Assembly (NCBI RefSeq): GCF_039555335.1
Contig: NC_092640.1
Coordinates: 38,275,795-38,339,794 of the forward strand
DNA from: Amphiura filiformis
Taxonomy: Eukaryota > Echinodermata > Ophiuroidea > Amphilepidida > Amphiuridae
Reading direction: 5' to 3'
Length of the DNA stretch: 64,000 nt
This document shows positions 12,037 to 27,874 of the stretch, in pieces (position 1 is the stretch's first letter; each line of letters opens with the position of its first letter). The notes below the pieces were generated by a model. It worked only from the letters and a program-made list of their open reading frames with translations. It ran no database searches and had not been told where the DNA came from. The translations under genes were made by a program, and so were the position numbers.

Positions 12037-13170
12037 AAAAGAAAGAAAGAAAGAAAGAAGTTGAGGTAAAAAAGCTTTTAAACATATCGTACAGAAGAGG
12101 ATAGGAAAAGTAATATTATTAAAAGATAGCGCTACAGAAGATTCGAACTCATGGCTATCATTATAACCTTTAGTTCACAAGTCACAGCCTCTACCGCTGC
12201 AACACGAGAACCTCTCTGAAAATTTAATCGATTTATAATGTATATTAAGTTATTCAATGTACGTATGGTCCGTGGCGGCGTGATAGAAAACTCAACTGAA
12301 ACGTATCAAACAGACATAATTTCATCGGTTTACTCCGAATATATTTGTTGGCAATGTATTTAGGGTTGTAAAAATAAAATTGGAATTTTGATTCATTAAC
12401 TTCCCCACGGTCGACAAAATTTAAAGAAAGAAAATTACATTGATTTCTTTTTAAACTGATTGTGTCGACCGTTAGCGTTATACTTGGAAAAATGGAAAAA
12501 AATGCCGGGAATTGAACCCACGCCCTTCCGTTAACTGTCAGTCTCCTTATCCACTGAGCTATTGAGGTGTTGTAATTTTACGTGCACCTTTGTACTATAG
12601 ATTCATTATAAACGAATAAAAAGTGTTTAAAACTAATCCACTTGTTTTATGCAATAATAATTGGCTTATTGAATAGAGAACCACGGTATTCAGACCTGTT
12701 CTTCACAAATTAGATTCCAAAACTTGACATAAATAGAAAAATGCACGGTATGCAAGCCGAGTAAACAGTATAGAGACATAGTATTAAAATCTTTATTGTG
12801 TCTGCATACCGTAAAACTCGTACATTGATATGGTCTAAATTATCCCAAACAAATCAAGTAACATTAAATAGCTCAATTGGTAGAGCGCGTACCAATTAAA
12901 CGGGAAAAGTTGACCGCACCAGTTCGAATCCTACATGCTCCTTTTTTTTATCCCGATATTTTATTTTTCCTTAGTATTTACTTCTACAGAATAGATTTCA
13001 GATTTTTGTTGATCGAAATAATATTTTACAATGTGTTTGGTCAATGTTGTCTTCTGCTATAAATATGAAATACTAGGGCTTGGTGATAAGCCTTTAAGTA
13101 TGAAAACATGCTTAATATTCAGCTAGCTTAGTATGTATTATCAGCTGACTTCAGATATGCAAACTGTAAT
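10722..13170. repeat. Array unit 4
   Basis: 2449 bp. The G-run in module A is expanded near 11143. The right terminal repeat reads gattataaaaaag instead of gactataaaaaag. Confidence 0.9.
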
Positions 13171-13688
13171 AACAACATTTATTTTCATTTTAGACTTTTT
13201 ATAGTCTATATTTTCTTAATTTCAGCTTAATTTAGCATATAAACATATAATGTTTGTGCACTCATAAATTGACCTCTGAGTGTATTGGGTATAAATGCAT
13301 GTCCTTCTATAACAACAGGTTAACTTTCTTGTTGAATGGAGGCCTCGAGGTCACTGAACTGTGTATTTGGAGATGATGTATTTTTTGGGTCATAGCACAC
13401 GTGTTAAGCAAAAACATATACTGTGACTGATACCATAGAAACGTGCTCTTTGTTTAAACATTGCAAGTAACATGAGTGGCAAACATTAATGTTTCATATT
13501 GCTTACAACCCCCCCAGCAATGTTGGAGCCAATACTAGACCAATTGTCCGTTCCTGTCTCAGTATCAAAACAACATTGACTGGTGGGTGCGGGAGGGGGG
13601 GTGAGAATTTCATACAAAATTAAATCCTCATCACTGCCATCATCGTCACCATCACGACTCTAATAATCATCTGACATCAGTTGTATTA

Positions 13689-13760
<72 letters not shown>

Positions 13761-14421
13761 GTCATCGTCATCATTATCATCATCATCGTCGTCGTCGTCG
13801 TCATCATCATCATATCATCATCATTACCTGACTACTAGCCACAAACCCATACCAAGGAAAATAAAATATCAATTTTGCTGCAAGCCCTCAGAGAAAAGTA
13901 ATATACAAATGTTTAAAATCATGTTTTATTACAACGTATCTAATAGTAATAGGAATTTGCACACAACCATGACAACTGCAAAATTAAGCTGAAATGAAGA
14001 AAATATAGACTATAAAAAAGTCTAAAATGAAAATAAATGTTGTTATTACAGTTTGCATATCTGAAGTCAGCTGATAATACATACTAAGCTAGCTGAATAT
14101 TAAGCATGTTATCATACTTATCAAAAGGCTTATCACCAAGTCCTAGTATTTCATAATTATAGCAGAAGACATCATTGACCAAACACATTGTAAAATATTA
14201 TTTTGATCAACAAAAATCTGAAATTTATTCTGTAGAAGTAAATACTAAGGAAAAATAAAATATCGGGATCAAAATAAAAAAAAGTACCATGTAGTATTCG
14301 AACCCGTTCGGTTAACTTTTCCGTTTAATTGGTACGCGCTCTACCAATTGAGGTATTTTAAATCTCAGAAAGAAAGAAAGAAAGAAAGAAAGATGGAAAG
14401 AAATATGGAAAGAAATATGGA

Positions 14422-14461
<40 letters not shown>

Positions 14462-14465
14462 AAAA

Positions 14466-14501
<36 letters not shown>

Positions 14502-15614
14502 AGTTGAGGTAAAAAAGCTTTTAAACATATCGTACAGAAGAGGATAGGAAAAGTAATATTATTAAAAGATAGCGCTACAGAAGATTCGAACTCATGGCTA
14601 TCATTATAACCTTTAGTTCACAAGTCACAGCCTCTACCGCTGCAACACGAGAACCTCTCTGAAAATTTAATCGATTTATAATGTATATTAAGTTATTCAA
14701 TGTACGTATGGTCCGTGGCGGCGTGATAGAAAACTCAACTGAAACGTATCAAACAGACATAATTTCATCGGTTTACTCCGAATATATTTGTTGGCAATGT
14801 ATTTAGGGTTGTAAAAATAAAATTGGAATTTTGATTCATTAACTTCCCCACGGTCGACAAAATTTAAAGAAAGAAAATTACATTGATTTCTTTTTAAACT
14901 GATTGTGTCGACCGTTAGCGTTATACTTGGAAAAATGGAAAAAAATGCCGGGAATTGAACCCACGCCCTTCCGTTAACTGTCAGTCTCCTTATCCACTGA
15001 GCTATTGAGGTGTTGTAATTTTACGTGCACCTTTGTACTATAGATTCATTATAAACGAATAAAAAGTGTTTAAAACTAATCCACTTGTTTTATGCAATAA
15101 TAATTGGCTTATTGAATAGAGAACCACGGTATTCAGACCTGTTCTTCACAAATTAGATTCCAAAACTTGACATAAATAGAAAAATGCACGGTATGCAAGC
15201 CGAGTAAACAGTATAGAGACATAGTATTAAAATCTTTATTGTGTCTGCATACCGTAAAACTCGTACATTGATATGGTCTAAATTATCCCAAACAAATCAA
15301 GTAACATTAAATAGCTCAATTGGTAGAGCGCGTACCAATTAAACGGGAAAAGTTGACCGCACCAGTTCGAATCCTACATGCTCCTTTTTTTTTATCCCGA
15401 TATTTTATTTTTCCTTAGTATTTACTTCTACAGAATAGATTTCAGATTTTTGTTGATCGAAATAATATTTTACAATGTGTTTGGTCAATGTTGTCTTCTG
15501 CTATAAATATGAAATACTAGGGCTTGGTGATAAGCCTTTAAGTATGAAAACATGCTTAATATTCAGCTAGCTTAGTATGTATTATCAGCTGACTTCAGAT
15601 ATGCAAACTGTAAT
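13171..15614. repeat. Array unit 5
   Basis: 2444 bp. A GAAAAAAAG interruption lies in the GAAA block near 14460. Confidence 0.9.
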
Positions 15615-16136
15615 AACAACATTTATTTTCATTTTAGACTTTTTTATAGTCTATATTTTCTTAATTTCAGCTTAATTTAGCATATAAACATATAATGTTT
15701 GTGCACTCATAAATTGACCTCTGAGTGTATTGGGTATAAATGCATGTCCTTCTATAACAACAGGTTAACTTTCTTGTTGAATGGAGGCCTCGAGGTCACT
15801 GAACTGTGTATTTGGAGATGATGTATTTTTTGGGTCATAGCACACGTGTTAAGCAAAAACATATACTGTGACTGATACCATAGAAACGTGCTCTTTGTTT
15901 AAACATTGCAAGTAACATGAGTGGCAAACATTAATGTTTCATATTGCTTACAACCCCCCCAAAGCAATGTTGGAGCCAATACTAGACCAATTGTCCGTTC
16001 TTGTCTCAGTATCAAAACAACATTGACTGGTGGGTGCGGAGGGGGGGGTGAGAATTTCATACAAAATTAAATCCCTCATCACTGCCATCATCGTCACCAT
16101 CACGACTCTAATAATCATCTGACATCAGTTGTATTA

Positions 16137-16211
<75 letters not shown>

Positions 16212-16880
16212 GTCATCGTCATCATTATCATCATCATCGTCGTCGTCGTCGTCATCATCATCATATCATCATCATTACCTGACTACTAGCCACAAACCCA
16301 TACCAAGGAAAATAAAATATCAATTTTGCTGCAAGCCCTCAGAGAAAAGTAATATACAAATGTTTAAAATCATGTTTTATTACAACGTATCTAATAGTAA
16401 TAGGAATTTGCACACAACCATGACAACTGCAAAATTAAGCTGAAATGAAGAAAATATAGACTATAAAAAAGTCTAAAATGAAAATAAATGTTGTTATTAC
16501 AGTTTGCATATCTGAAGTCAGCTGATAATACATACTAAGCTAGCTGAATATTAAGCATGTTATCATACTTATCAAAAGGCTTATCACCAAGTCCTAGTAT
16601 TTCATAATTATAGCAGAAGACATCATTGACCAAACACATTGTAAAATATTATTTTGATCAACAAAAATCTGAAATTTATTCTGTAGAAGTAAATACTAAG
16701 GAAAAATAAAATATCGGGATCAAAATAAAAAAAGTACCATGTAGTATTCGAACCCGTTCGGTTAACTTTTCCGTTTAATTGGTACGCGCTCTACCAATTG
16801 AGGTATTTTAAATCTCAGAAAGAAAGAAAGAAAGAAAGAAAGATGGAAAGAAATATGGAAAGAAATATGGAAAGAAATAA

Positions 16881-16948
<68 letters not shown>

Positions 16949-18063
16949 AGTTGAGGTAAAAAAAAAGCTTTTAAACATATCGTACAGAAGAGGATAGGAA
17001 AAGTAATATTATTAAAAGATAGCGCTACAGAAGATTCGAACTCATGGCTATCATTATAACCTTTAGTTCACAAGTCACAGCCTCTACCGCTGCAACACGA
17101 GAACCTCTCTGAAAATTTAATCGATTTATAATGTATATTAAGTTATTCAATGTACGTATGGTCCGTGGCGGCGTGATAGAAAACTCAACTGAAACGTATC
17201 AAACAGACATAATTTCATCGGTTTACTCCGAATATATTTGTTGGCAATGTATTTAGGGTTGTAAAAATAAAATTTGAATTTTGATTCATTAACTTCCCCA
17301 CGGTCGACAAAATTTAAAGAAAGAAAATTACATTGATTTCTTTTTAAACTGATTGTGTCGACCGTTAGCGTTATACTTGGAAAAATGGAAAAAAATGCCG
17401 GGAATTGAACCCACGCCCTTCCGTTAACTGTCAGTCTCCTTATCCACTGAGCTATTGAGGTGTTGTAATTTTACGTGCACCTTTGTACTATAGATTCATT
17501 ATAAACGAATAAAAGTGTTTAAAACTAATCCACTTGTTTTATGCAATAATAATTGGCTTATTGAATAGAGAACCACGGTATTCAGACCTGTTCTTCACAA
17601 ATTAGATTCCAAAACTTGACATAAATAGAAAAATGCACGGTATGCAAGCCGAGTAAACAGTATAGAGACATAGTATTAAAATCTTTATTGTGTCTGCATA
17701 CCGTAAAACTCGTACATTGATATGGTCTAAATTATCCCAAACAAATCAAGTAACATTAAATAGCTCAATTGGTAGAGCGCGTACCAATTAAACGGGAAAA
17801 GTTGACCGCACCAGTTCGAATCCTACATGCTCCTTTTTTTTTATCCCGATATTTTATTTTTCCTTAGTATTTACTTCTACAGAATAGATTTCAGATTTTT
17901 GTTGATCGAAATAATATTTTACAATGTGTTTGGTCAATGTTGTCTTCTGCTATAAATATGAAATACTAGGGCTTGGTGATAAGCCTTTAAGTATGAAAAC
18001 ATGCTTAATATTCAGCTAGCTTAGTATGTATTATCAGCTGACTTCAGATATGCAAACTGTAAT
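15615..18063. repeat. Array unit 6
   Basis: 2449 bp. It has the longest ATC tract of the array and a GAAATAAAAG interruption near 16873. Confidence 0.9.
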
Positions 18064-18584
18064 AACAACATTTATTTTCATTTTAGACTTTTTTTATAGT
18101 CTATATTTTCTTAATTTCAGCTTAATTTAGCATATAAACATATAATGTTTGTGCACTCATAAATTGACCTCTGAGTGTATTGGGTATAAATGCATGTCCT
18201 TCTATAACAACAGGTTAACTTTCTTGTTGAATGGAGGCCTCGAGGTCACTGAACTGTGTATTTGGAGATGATGTATTTTTTGGGTCATAGCACACGTGTT
18301 AAGCAAAAACATATACTGTGACTGATACCATAGAAACGTGCTCTTTGTTTAAACATTGCAAGTAACATGAGTGGCAAACATTAATGTTTCATATTGCTTA
18401 CAACCCCCCAAGCAATGTTGGAGCCAATACTAGACCAATTGTCCGTTCTTGTCTCAGTATCAAAACAACATTGACTGGTGGGTGCGGGAGGGGGGGTGAG
18501 AATTTCATACAAAATTAAATCCCTCATCACTGCCATCATCGTCACCATCACGACTCTAATAATCATCTGACATCAGTTGTATTA

Positions 18585-18653
<69 letters not shown>

Positions 18654-19259
18654 GTCATCGTCATCATTATCATCATCATCGTCGTCGTCGTCGTCATCAT
18701 CATCATATCATCATCATTACCTGACTACTAGCCACAAACCCATACCAAGGAAAATAAAATATCAATTTTGCTGCAAGCCCTCAGAGAAAAAGTAATATAC
18801 AAATGTTTAAAATCATGTTTTATTACAACGTATCTAATAGTAATAGGAATTTGCACACAACCATGACAACTGCAAAATTAAGCTGAAATGAAGAAAATAT
18901 AGACTATAAAAAAGTCTAAAATGAAAATAAATGTTGTTATTACAGTTTGCATATCTGAAGTCAGCTGATAATACATACTAAGCTAGCTGAATATTAAGCA
19001 TGTTATCATACTTATCAAAAGGCTTATCACCAAGTCCTAGTATTTCATAATTATAGCAGAAGACATCATTGACCAAACACATTGTAAAATATTATTTTGA
19101 TCAACAAAAATCTGAAATTTATTCTGTAGAAGTAAATACTAAGGAAAAATAAAATATCGGGATCAAAATAAAAAAAGTACCATGTAGTATTCGAACCCGT
19201 TCGGTTAACTTTTCCGTTTAATTGGTACGCGCTCTACCAATTGAGGTATTTTAAATCTC

Positions 19260-19318
<59 letters not shown>

Positions 19319-19349
19319 AGATGGAAAGAAAGATGGAAAGAAATATGGA

Positions 19350-19381
<32 letters not shown>

Positions 19382-19383
19382 AA

Positions 19384-19423
<40 letters not shown>

Positions 19424-20535
19424 AGTTGAGGTAAAAAAGCTTTTAAACATATCGTACAGAAGAGGATAGGAAAAGTAATATTATTAAAAGATAGCGCTAC
19501 AGAAGATTCGAACTCATGGCTATCATTATAACCTTTAGTTCACAAGTCACAGCCTCTACCGCTGCAACACGAGAACCTCTCTGAAAATTTAATCGATTTA
19601 TAATGTATATTAAGTTATTCAATGTACGTATGGTCCGTGGCGGCGTGATAGAAAACTCAACTGAAACGTATCAAACAGACATAATTTCATCGGTTTACTC
19701 CGAATATATTTGTTGGCAATGTATTTAGGGTTGTAAAAATAAAATTGGAATTTTGATTCATTAACTTCCCCACGGTCGACAAAATTTAAAGAAAGAAAAT
19801 TACATTGATTTCTTTTTAAACTGATTGTGTCGACCGTTAGCGTTATACTTGGAAAAATGGAAAAAAATGCCGGGAATTGAACCCACGCCCTTCCGTTAAC
19901 TGTCAGTCTCCTTATCCACTGAGCTATTGAGGTGTTGTAATTTTACGTGCACCTTTGTACTATAGATTCATTATAAACGAATAAAAAGTGTTTAAAACTA
20001 ATCCACTTGTTTTATGCAATAATAATTGGCTTATTGAATAGAGAACCACGGTATTCAGACCTGTTCTTCACAAATTAGATTCCAAAACTTGACATAAATA
20101 GAAAAATGCACGGTATGCAAGCCGAGTAAACAGTATAGAGACATAGTATTAAAATCTTTATTGTGTCTGCATACCGTAAAACTCGTACATTGATATGGTC
20201 TAAATTATCCCAAACAAATCAAGTAACATTAAATAGCTCAATTGGTAGAGCGCGTACCAATTAAACGGGAAAAGTTGACCGCACCAGTTCGAATCCTACA
20301 TGCTCCTTTTTTTTTATCCCGATATTTTATTTTTCCTTAGTATTTACTTCTACAGAATAGATTTCAGATTTTGTTGATCGAAATAATATTTTACAATGTG
20401 TTTGGTCAATGTTGTCTTCTGCTATAAATATGAAATACTAGGGCTTGGTGATAAGCCTTTAAGTATGAAAACATGCTTAATATTCAGCTAGCTTAGTATG
20501 TATTATCAGCTGACTTCAGATATGCAAACTGTAAT
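18064..20535. repeat. Array unit 7
   Basis: 2472 bp, the longest unit. The GAAA block is rearranged: a long first run, then altered ATGG interruptions near 19320. An extra A near 18790 breaks the frame that runs through the microsatellite in every other copy. Confidence 0.9.
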
Positions 20536-21051
20536 AACAACATTTATTTTCATTTTAGACTTTTTATAGTCTATATTTTCTTAATTTCAGCTTAATTTAG
20601 CATATAAACATATAATGTTTGTGCACTCATAAATTGACCTCTGAGTGTATTGGGTATAAATGCATGTCCTTCTATAACAACAGGTTAACTTTCTTGTTGA
20701 ATGGAGGCCTCGAGGTCACTGAACTGTGTATTTGGAGATGATGTATTTTTGGGTCATAGCACACGTGTTAAGCAAAAACATATACTGTGACTGATACCAT
20801 AGAAACGTGCTCTTTGTTTAAACATTGCAAGTAACATGAGTGGCAAACATTAATGTTTCATATTGTTATAACCCCCAAGCAATGTTGGAGCCAATACTAG
20901 ACCAATTGTCCGTTCTTGTCTCAGTATCAAAACAACATTGACTGGTGGGTGCGGGAGGGGGGGTGAGAATTTCATACAAAATTAAATCCCTCATCACTGC
21001 CATCATCGTCACCATCACGACTCTAATAATCATCTGACATCAGTTGTATTA

Positions 21052-21117
<66 letters not shown>

Positions 21118-21778
21118 GTCATCGTCATCATTATCATCATCATCGTCGTCGTCGTCATCATCATCATCATATCATCATCATTACCTGACTACTAGCCACA
21201 AACCCATACCAAGGAAAATAAAATATCAATTTTGCTGCAAGCCCTCAGAGAAAAGTAATATACAAATGTTTAAAATCATGTTTTATTACAACGTATCTAA
21301 TAGTAATAGGAATTTGCACACAACCATGACAACTGCAAAATTAAGCTGAAATGAAGAAAATATAGACTATAAAAAAGTCTAAAATGAAAATAAATGTTGT
21401 TATTACAGTTTGCATATCTGAAGTCAGCTGATAATACATACTAAGCTAGCTGAATATTAAGCATGTTATCATACTTATCAAAAGGCTTATCACCAAGTCC
21501 TAGTATTTCATAATTATAGCAGAAGACATCATTGACCAAACACATTGTAAAATATTATTTTGATCAACAAAAATCTGAAATTTATTCTGTAGAAGTAAAT
21601 ACTAAGGAAAAATAAAATATCGGGATCAAAATAAAAAAAAGTACCATGTAGTATTCGAACCCGTTCGGTTAACTTTTCCGTTTAATTGGTACGCGCTCTA
21701 CCAATTGAGGTATTTTAAATCTCAGAAAGAAAGAAAGAAAGAAAGAAAGATGGAAAGAAATATGGAAAGAAATATGGA

Positions 21779-21858
<80 letters not shown>

Positions 21859-22970
21859 AGTTGAGGTAAAAAAGCTTTTAAACATATCGTACAGAAGAGG
21901 ATAGGAAAAGTAATATTATTAAAAGATAGCGCTACAGAAGATTCGAACTCATGGCTATCATTATAACCTTTAGTTCACAAGTCACAGCCTCTACCGCTGC
22001 AACACGAGAACCTCTCTGAAAATTTAATCGATTTATAATGTATATTAAGTTATTCAATGTACGTATGGTCCGTGGCGGCGTGATAGAAAACTCAACTGAA
22101 ACGTATCAAACAGACATAATTTCATCGGTTTACTCCGAATATATTTGTTGGCAATGTATTTAGGGTTGTAAAAATAAAATTGGAATTTTGATTCATTAAC
22201 TTCCCCACGGTCGACAAAATTTAAAGAAAGAAAATTACATTGATTTCTTTTTAAACTGATTGTGTCGACCGTTAGCGTTATACTTGGAAAAATGGAAAAA
22301 AATGCCGGGAATTGAACCCACGCCCTTCCGTTAACTGTCAGTCTCCTTATCCACTGAGCTATTGAGGTGTTGTAATTTTACGTGCACCTTTGTACTATAG
22401 ATTCATTATAAACGAATAAAAGTGTTTAAAACTAATCCACTTGTTTTATGCAATAATAATTGGCTTATTGAATAGAGAACCACGGTATTCAGACCTGTTC
22501 TTCACAAATTAGATTCCAAAACTTGACATAAATAGAAAAATGCACGGTATGCAAGCCGAGTAAACAGTATAGAGACATAGTATTAAAATCTTTATTGTGT
22601 CTGCATACCGTAAAACTCGTACATTGATATGGTCTAAATTATCCCAAACAAATCAAGTAACATTAAATAGCTCAATTGGTAGAGCGCGTACCAATTAAAC
22701 GGAGAAAGTTGACCGCACCAGTTCGAATCCTACATGCTCCTTTTTTTTTTATCCCGATATTTTATTTTTCCTTAGTATTTACTTCTACAGAATAGATTTC
22801 AGATTTTGTTGATCGAAATAATATTTTACAATGTGTTTGGTCAATGTTGTCTTCTGCTATAAATATGAAATACTAGGGCTTGGTGATAAGCCTTTAAGTA
22901 TGAAAACATGCTTAATATTCAGCTAGCTTAGTATGTATTATCAGCTGACTTCAGATATGCAAACTGTAAT
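20536..22970. repeat. Array unit 8
   Basis: 2435 bp. The usual tattgctta before the C-run reads tattgttata near 20864. The CGT block is one triplet shorter with a compensating ATC. Confidence 0.9.
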
Positions 22971-23489
22971 AACAACATTTATTTTCATTTTAGACTTTTT
23001 TTAGTTCTATATTTTCTTAATTTCAGCTTAATTTAGCATATAAACATATAATGTTTGTGCACTCATAAATTGACCTCTGAGTGTATTGGGTATAAATGCA
23101 TGTCCTTCTATAACAACAGGTTAACTTTCTTGTTGAATGGAGGCCTCGAGGTCACTGAACTGTGTATTTGGAGATGATGTATTTTTTGGGTCATAGCACA
23201 CGTGTTAAGCAAAAACATATACTGTGACTGATACCATAGAAACGTGCTCTTTGTTTAAACATTGCAAGTAACATGAGTGGCAAACATTAATGTTTCATAT
23301 TGCTTACAACCCCCCCAAGCAATGTTGGAGCCAATACTAGACCAATTGTCCGTTCTTGTCTCAGTATCAAAACAACATTGACTGGTGGGTGCGGGAGGGG
23401 GGTGAAATTTCATACAAAATTAAATCCCTCATCACTGCCATCATCGTCACCATCACGACTCTAATAATCATCTGACATCAGTTGTATTA

Positions 23490-23567
<78 letters not shown>

Positions 23568-24223
23568 GTCATCATTATCATCATCATCGTCGTCGTCGTC
23601 GTCATCATCATCATATCATCATCATTACCTGACTACTAGCCACAAACCCATACCAAGGAAAATAAAATATCAATTTTGCTGCAAGCCCTCAGAGAAAAGT
23701 AATATACAAATGTTTAAAATCATGTTTTATTACAACGTATCTAATAGTAATAGGAATTTGCACACAACCATGACAACTGCAAAATTAAGCTGAAATGAAG
23801 AAAATATAGACTATAAAAAAAGTCTAAAATGAAAATAAATGTTGTTATTACAGTTTGCATATCTGAAGTCAGCTGATAATACATACTAAGCTAGCTGAAT
23901 ATTAAGCATGTTATCATACTTATCAAAAGGCTTATCACCAAGTCCTAGTATTTCATAATTATAGCAGAAGACATCATTGACCAAACACATTGTAAAATAT
24001 TATTTTGATCAACAAAAATCTGAAATTTATTCTGTAGAAGTAAATACTAAGGAAAAATAAAATATCGGGATCAAAATAAAAAAAAGTACCATGTAGTATT
24101 CGAACCCGTTCGGTTAACTTTTCCGTTTAATTGGTACGCGCTCTACCAATTGAGGTATTTTAAATCTCAGAAAGAAAGAAAGAAAGAAAGAAAGATGGAA
24201 AGAAATATGGAAAGAAATATGGA

Positions 24224-24295
<72 letters not shown>

Positions 24296-25411
24296 AAAGA
24301 AAGAAGTTAAAAAAAGCTTTTAAACATATCGTACAGAAGAGGATAGGAAAAGTAATATTATTAAAAGATAGCGCTACAGAAGATTCGAACTCATGGCTAT
24401 CATTATAACCTTTAGTTCACAAGTCACAGCCTCTACCGCTGCAACACGAGAACCTCTCTGAAAATTTAATCGATTTATAATGTATATTAAGTTATTCAAT
24501 GTACGTATGGTCCGTGGCGGCGTGATAGAAAACTCAACTGAAACGTATCAAACAGACATAATTTCATCGGTTTACTCCGAATATATTTGTTGGCAATGTA
24601 TTTAGGGTTGTAAAAATAAAATTGGAATTTTGATTCATTAACTTCCCCACGGTCGACAAAATTTAAAGAAAGAAAATTACATTGATTTCTTTTTAAACTG
24701 ATTGTGTCGACCGTTAGCGTTATACTTGGAAAAATGGAAAAAAATGCCGGGAATTGAACCCACGCCCTTCCGTTAACTGTCAGTCTCCTTATCCACTGAG
24801 CTATTGAGGTGTTGTAATTTTACGTGCACCTTTGTACTATAGATTCATTATAAACGAATAAAAAGTGTTTAAAACTAATCCACTTGTTTTATGCAATAAT
24901 AATTGGCTTATTGAATAGAGAACCACGGTATTCAGACCTGTTCTTCACAAATTAGATTCCAAAACTTGACATAAATAGAAAAATGCACGGTATGCAAGCC
25001 GAGTAAACAGTATAGAGACATAGTATTAAAATCTTTATTGTGTCTGCATACCGTAAAACTCGTACATTGATATGGTCTAAATTATCCCAAACAAATCAAG
25101 TAACATTAAATAGCTCAATTGGTAGAGCGCGTACCAATTAAACGGGAAAAGTTGACCGCACCAGTTCGAATCCTACATGCTCCTTTTTTTATCCCGATAT
25201 TTTATTTTTCCTTAGTATTTACTTCTACAGAATAGATTTCAGATTTTTGTTGATCGAAATAATATTTTACAATGTGTTTGGTCAATGTTGTCTTCTGCTA
25301 TAAATATGAAATACTAGGGCTTGGTGATAAGCCTTTAAGTATGAAAACATGCTTAATATTCAGCTAGCTTAGTATGTATTATCAGCTGACTTCAGATATG
25401 CAAACTGTAAT
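22971..25411. repeat. Array unit 9
   Basis: 2441 bp. The left terminal repeat is altered (ttttttagttct near 22996), and the GAGG after the GAAA block is lost near 24306. Confidence 0.9.
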
Positions 25412-25930
25412 AACAACATTTATTTTCATTTTAGACTTTTTTATAGTCTATATTTTCTTAATTTCAGCTTAATTTAGCATATAAACATATAATGTTTGTG
25501 CACTCATAAATTGACCTCTGAGTGTATTGGGTATAAATGCATGTCCTTCTATAACAACAGGTTAACTTTCTTGTTGAATGGAGGCCTCGAGGTCACTGAA
25601 CTGTGTATTTGGAGATGATGTATTTTTTGGGTCATAGCACACGTGTTAAGCAAAAACATATACTGTGACTGATACCATAGAAACGTGCTCTTTGTTTAAA
25701 CATTGCAAGTAACATGAGTGGCAAACATTAATGTTTCATATTGCTTACAACCCCCCAAGCAATGTTGGAGCCAATACTAGACCAATTGTCCGTTCTTGTC
25801 TCAGTATCAAAACAACATTGACTGGTGGGTGCGGAGGGGGGGGTGAGAATTTCATACAAAATTAAATCCTCATCACTGCCATCATCGTCACCATCACGAC
25901 TCTAATAATCATCTGACATCAGTTGTATTA

Positions 25931-25999
<69 letters not shown>

Positions 26000-26662
26000 G
26001 TCATCGTCATCATTATCATCATCATCGTCGTCGTCGTCGTCATCATCATCATATCATCATCATTACCTGACTACTAGCCACAAACCCATACCAAGGAAAA
26101 TAAAATATCAATTTTGCTGCAAGCCCTCAGAGAAAAGTAATATACAAATGTTTAAAATCATGTTTTATTACAACGTATCTAATAGTAATAGGAATTTGCA
26201 CACAACCATGACAACTGCAAAATTAAGCTGAAATGAAGAAAATATAGACTATAAAAAAGTCTAAAATGAAAATAAATGTTGTTATTACAGTTTGCATATC
26301 TGAAGTCAGCTGATAATACATACTACTAGCTAGCTGAATATTAAGCATGTTATCATACTTATCAAAAGGCTTATCACCAAGTCCTAGTATTTCATAATTA
26401 TAGCAGAAGACATCATTGACCAAACACATTGTAAAATATTATTTTGATCAACAAAAATCTGAAATTTATTCTGTAGCAGTAAATACTAAGGAAAAATAAA
26501 ATATCGGGATCAAAATAAAAAAAAGTACCATGTAGTATTCGAACCCGTTCGGTTAACTTTTCCGTTTAATTGGTACGCGCTCTACCAATTGAGGTATTTT
26601 AAATCTCAGAAAGAAAGAAAGAAAGAAAGAAAGATGGAAAGAAATATGGAAAGAAATATGGA

Positions 26663-26734
<72 letters not shown>

Positions 26735-27874
26735 AGTTGAGGTAAAAAAGCTTTTAAACATATCGTACAGAAGAGGATAGGAAAAGTAATATTATTAAAA
26801 GATAGCGCTACAGAAGATTCGAACTCATGACAGAAAAGACCTCCAATATATTTTGAATCTATCATTATAACCTTTAGTTCACAAGTCACAGCCTCTACCG
26901 CTGCAACACGAGAACCTCTCTGAAAATTTAATCGATTTATAATGTATATTAAGTTATTCAATGTACGTATGGTCCGTGGCGGCGTGATAGAAAACTCAAC
27001 TGAAACGTATCAAACAGACATAATTTCATCGGTTTACTCCGAATATATTTGTTGGCAATGTATTTAGGGTTGTAAAAATAAAATTGGAATTTTGATTCAT
27101 TAACTTCCCCACGGTCGACAAAATTTAAAGAAAGAAAATTACATTGATTTCTTTTTAAACTGATTGTGTCGACCGTTAGCGTTATACTTGGAAAAATGGA
27201 AAAAAAGGCCGGGAATTGAACCCACGCCCTTCCGTTAACTGTCAGTCTCCTTATCCACTGAGCTATTGAGGTGTTGTAATTTTACGTGCACCTTTGTACT
27301 ATAGATTCATTATAAACGAATAAAAAGTGTTTAAAACTAATCCACTTGTTTTATGCAATAATAATTGGCTTATTGAATAGAGAACCACGGTATTCAGACC
27401 TGTTCTTCACAAATTAGATTCCAAAACTTGACATAAATAGAAAAATGCACGGTATGCAAGCCGAGTAAACAGTATAGAGACATAGTATTAAAATCTTTAT
27501 TGTGTCTGCATACCGTAAAACTCGTACATTGATATGGTCTAAATTATCCCAAACAAATCAAGTAACATTAAATAGCTCAATTGGTAGAGCGCGTACCAAT
27601 TAAACGGGAAAAGTTGACCGCACCAGTTCGAATCCTACATGCTCCTTTTTTTTATCCCGATATTTTATTTTTCCTTAGTATTTACTTCTACAGAATAGAT
27701 TTCAGATTTTTGTTGATCGAAATAATATTTTACAATGTGTTTGGTCAATGTTGTCTTCTGCTATAAATATGAAATACTAGGGCTTGGTGATAAGCCTTTA
27801 AGTATGAAAACATGCTTAATATTCAGCTAGCTTAGTATGTATTATCAGCTGACTTCAGATATGCAAACTGTAAT
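25412..27874. repeat. Array unit 10
   Basis: 2463 bp. A private insertion of roughly 30 bp lies at about 26829-26860 within tRNA-like module 2. This is the first unit with the tagcag variant shared by units 10-13. Confidence 0.9.

Noticed and set aside
12877..13062. 61-codon frame seen identically in several units (12877, 27581, 30027, 39753)
   Set aside because: It begins with TTG inside tRNA-like module 4 and runs through the inverted arm. Present only where a homopolymer length allows.
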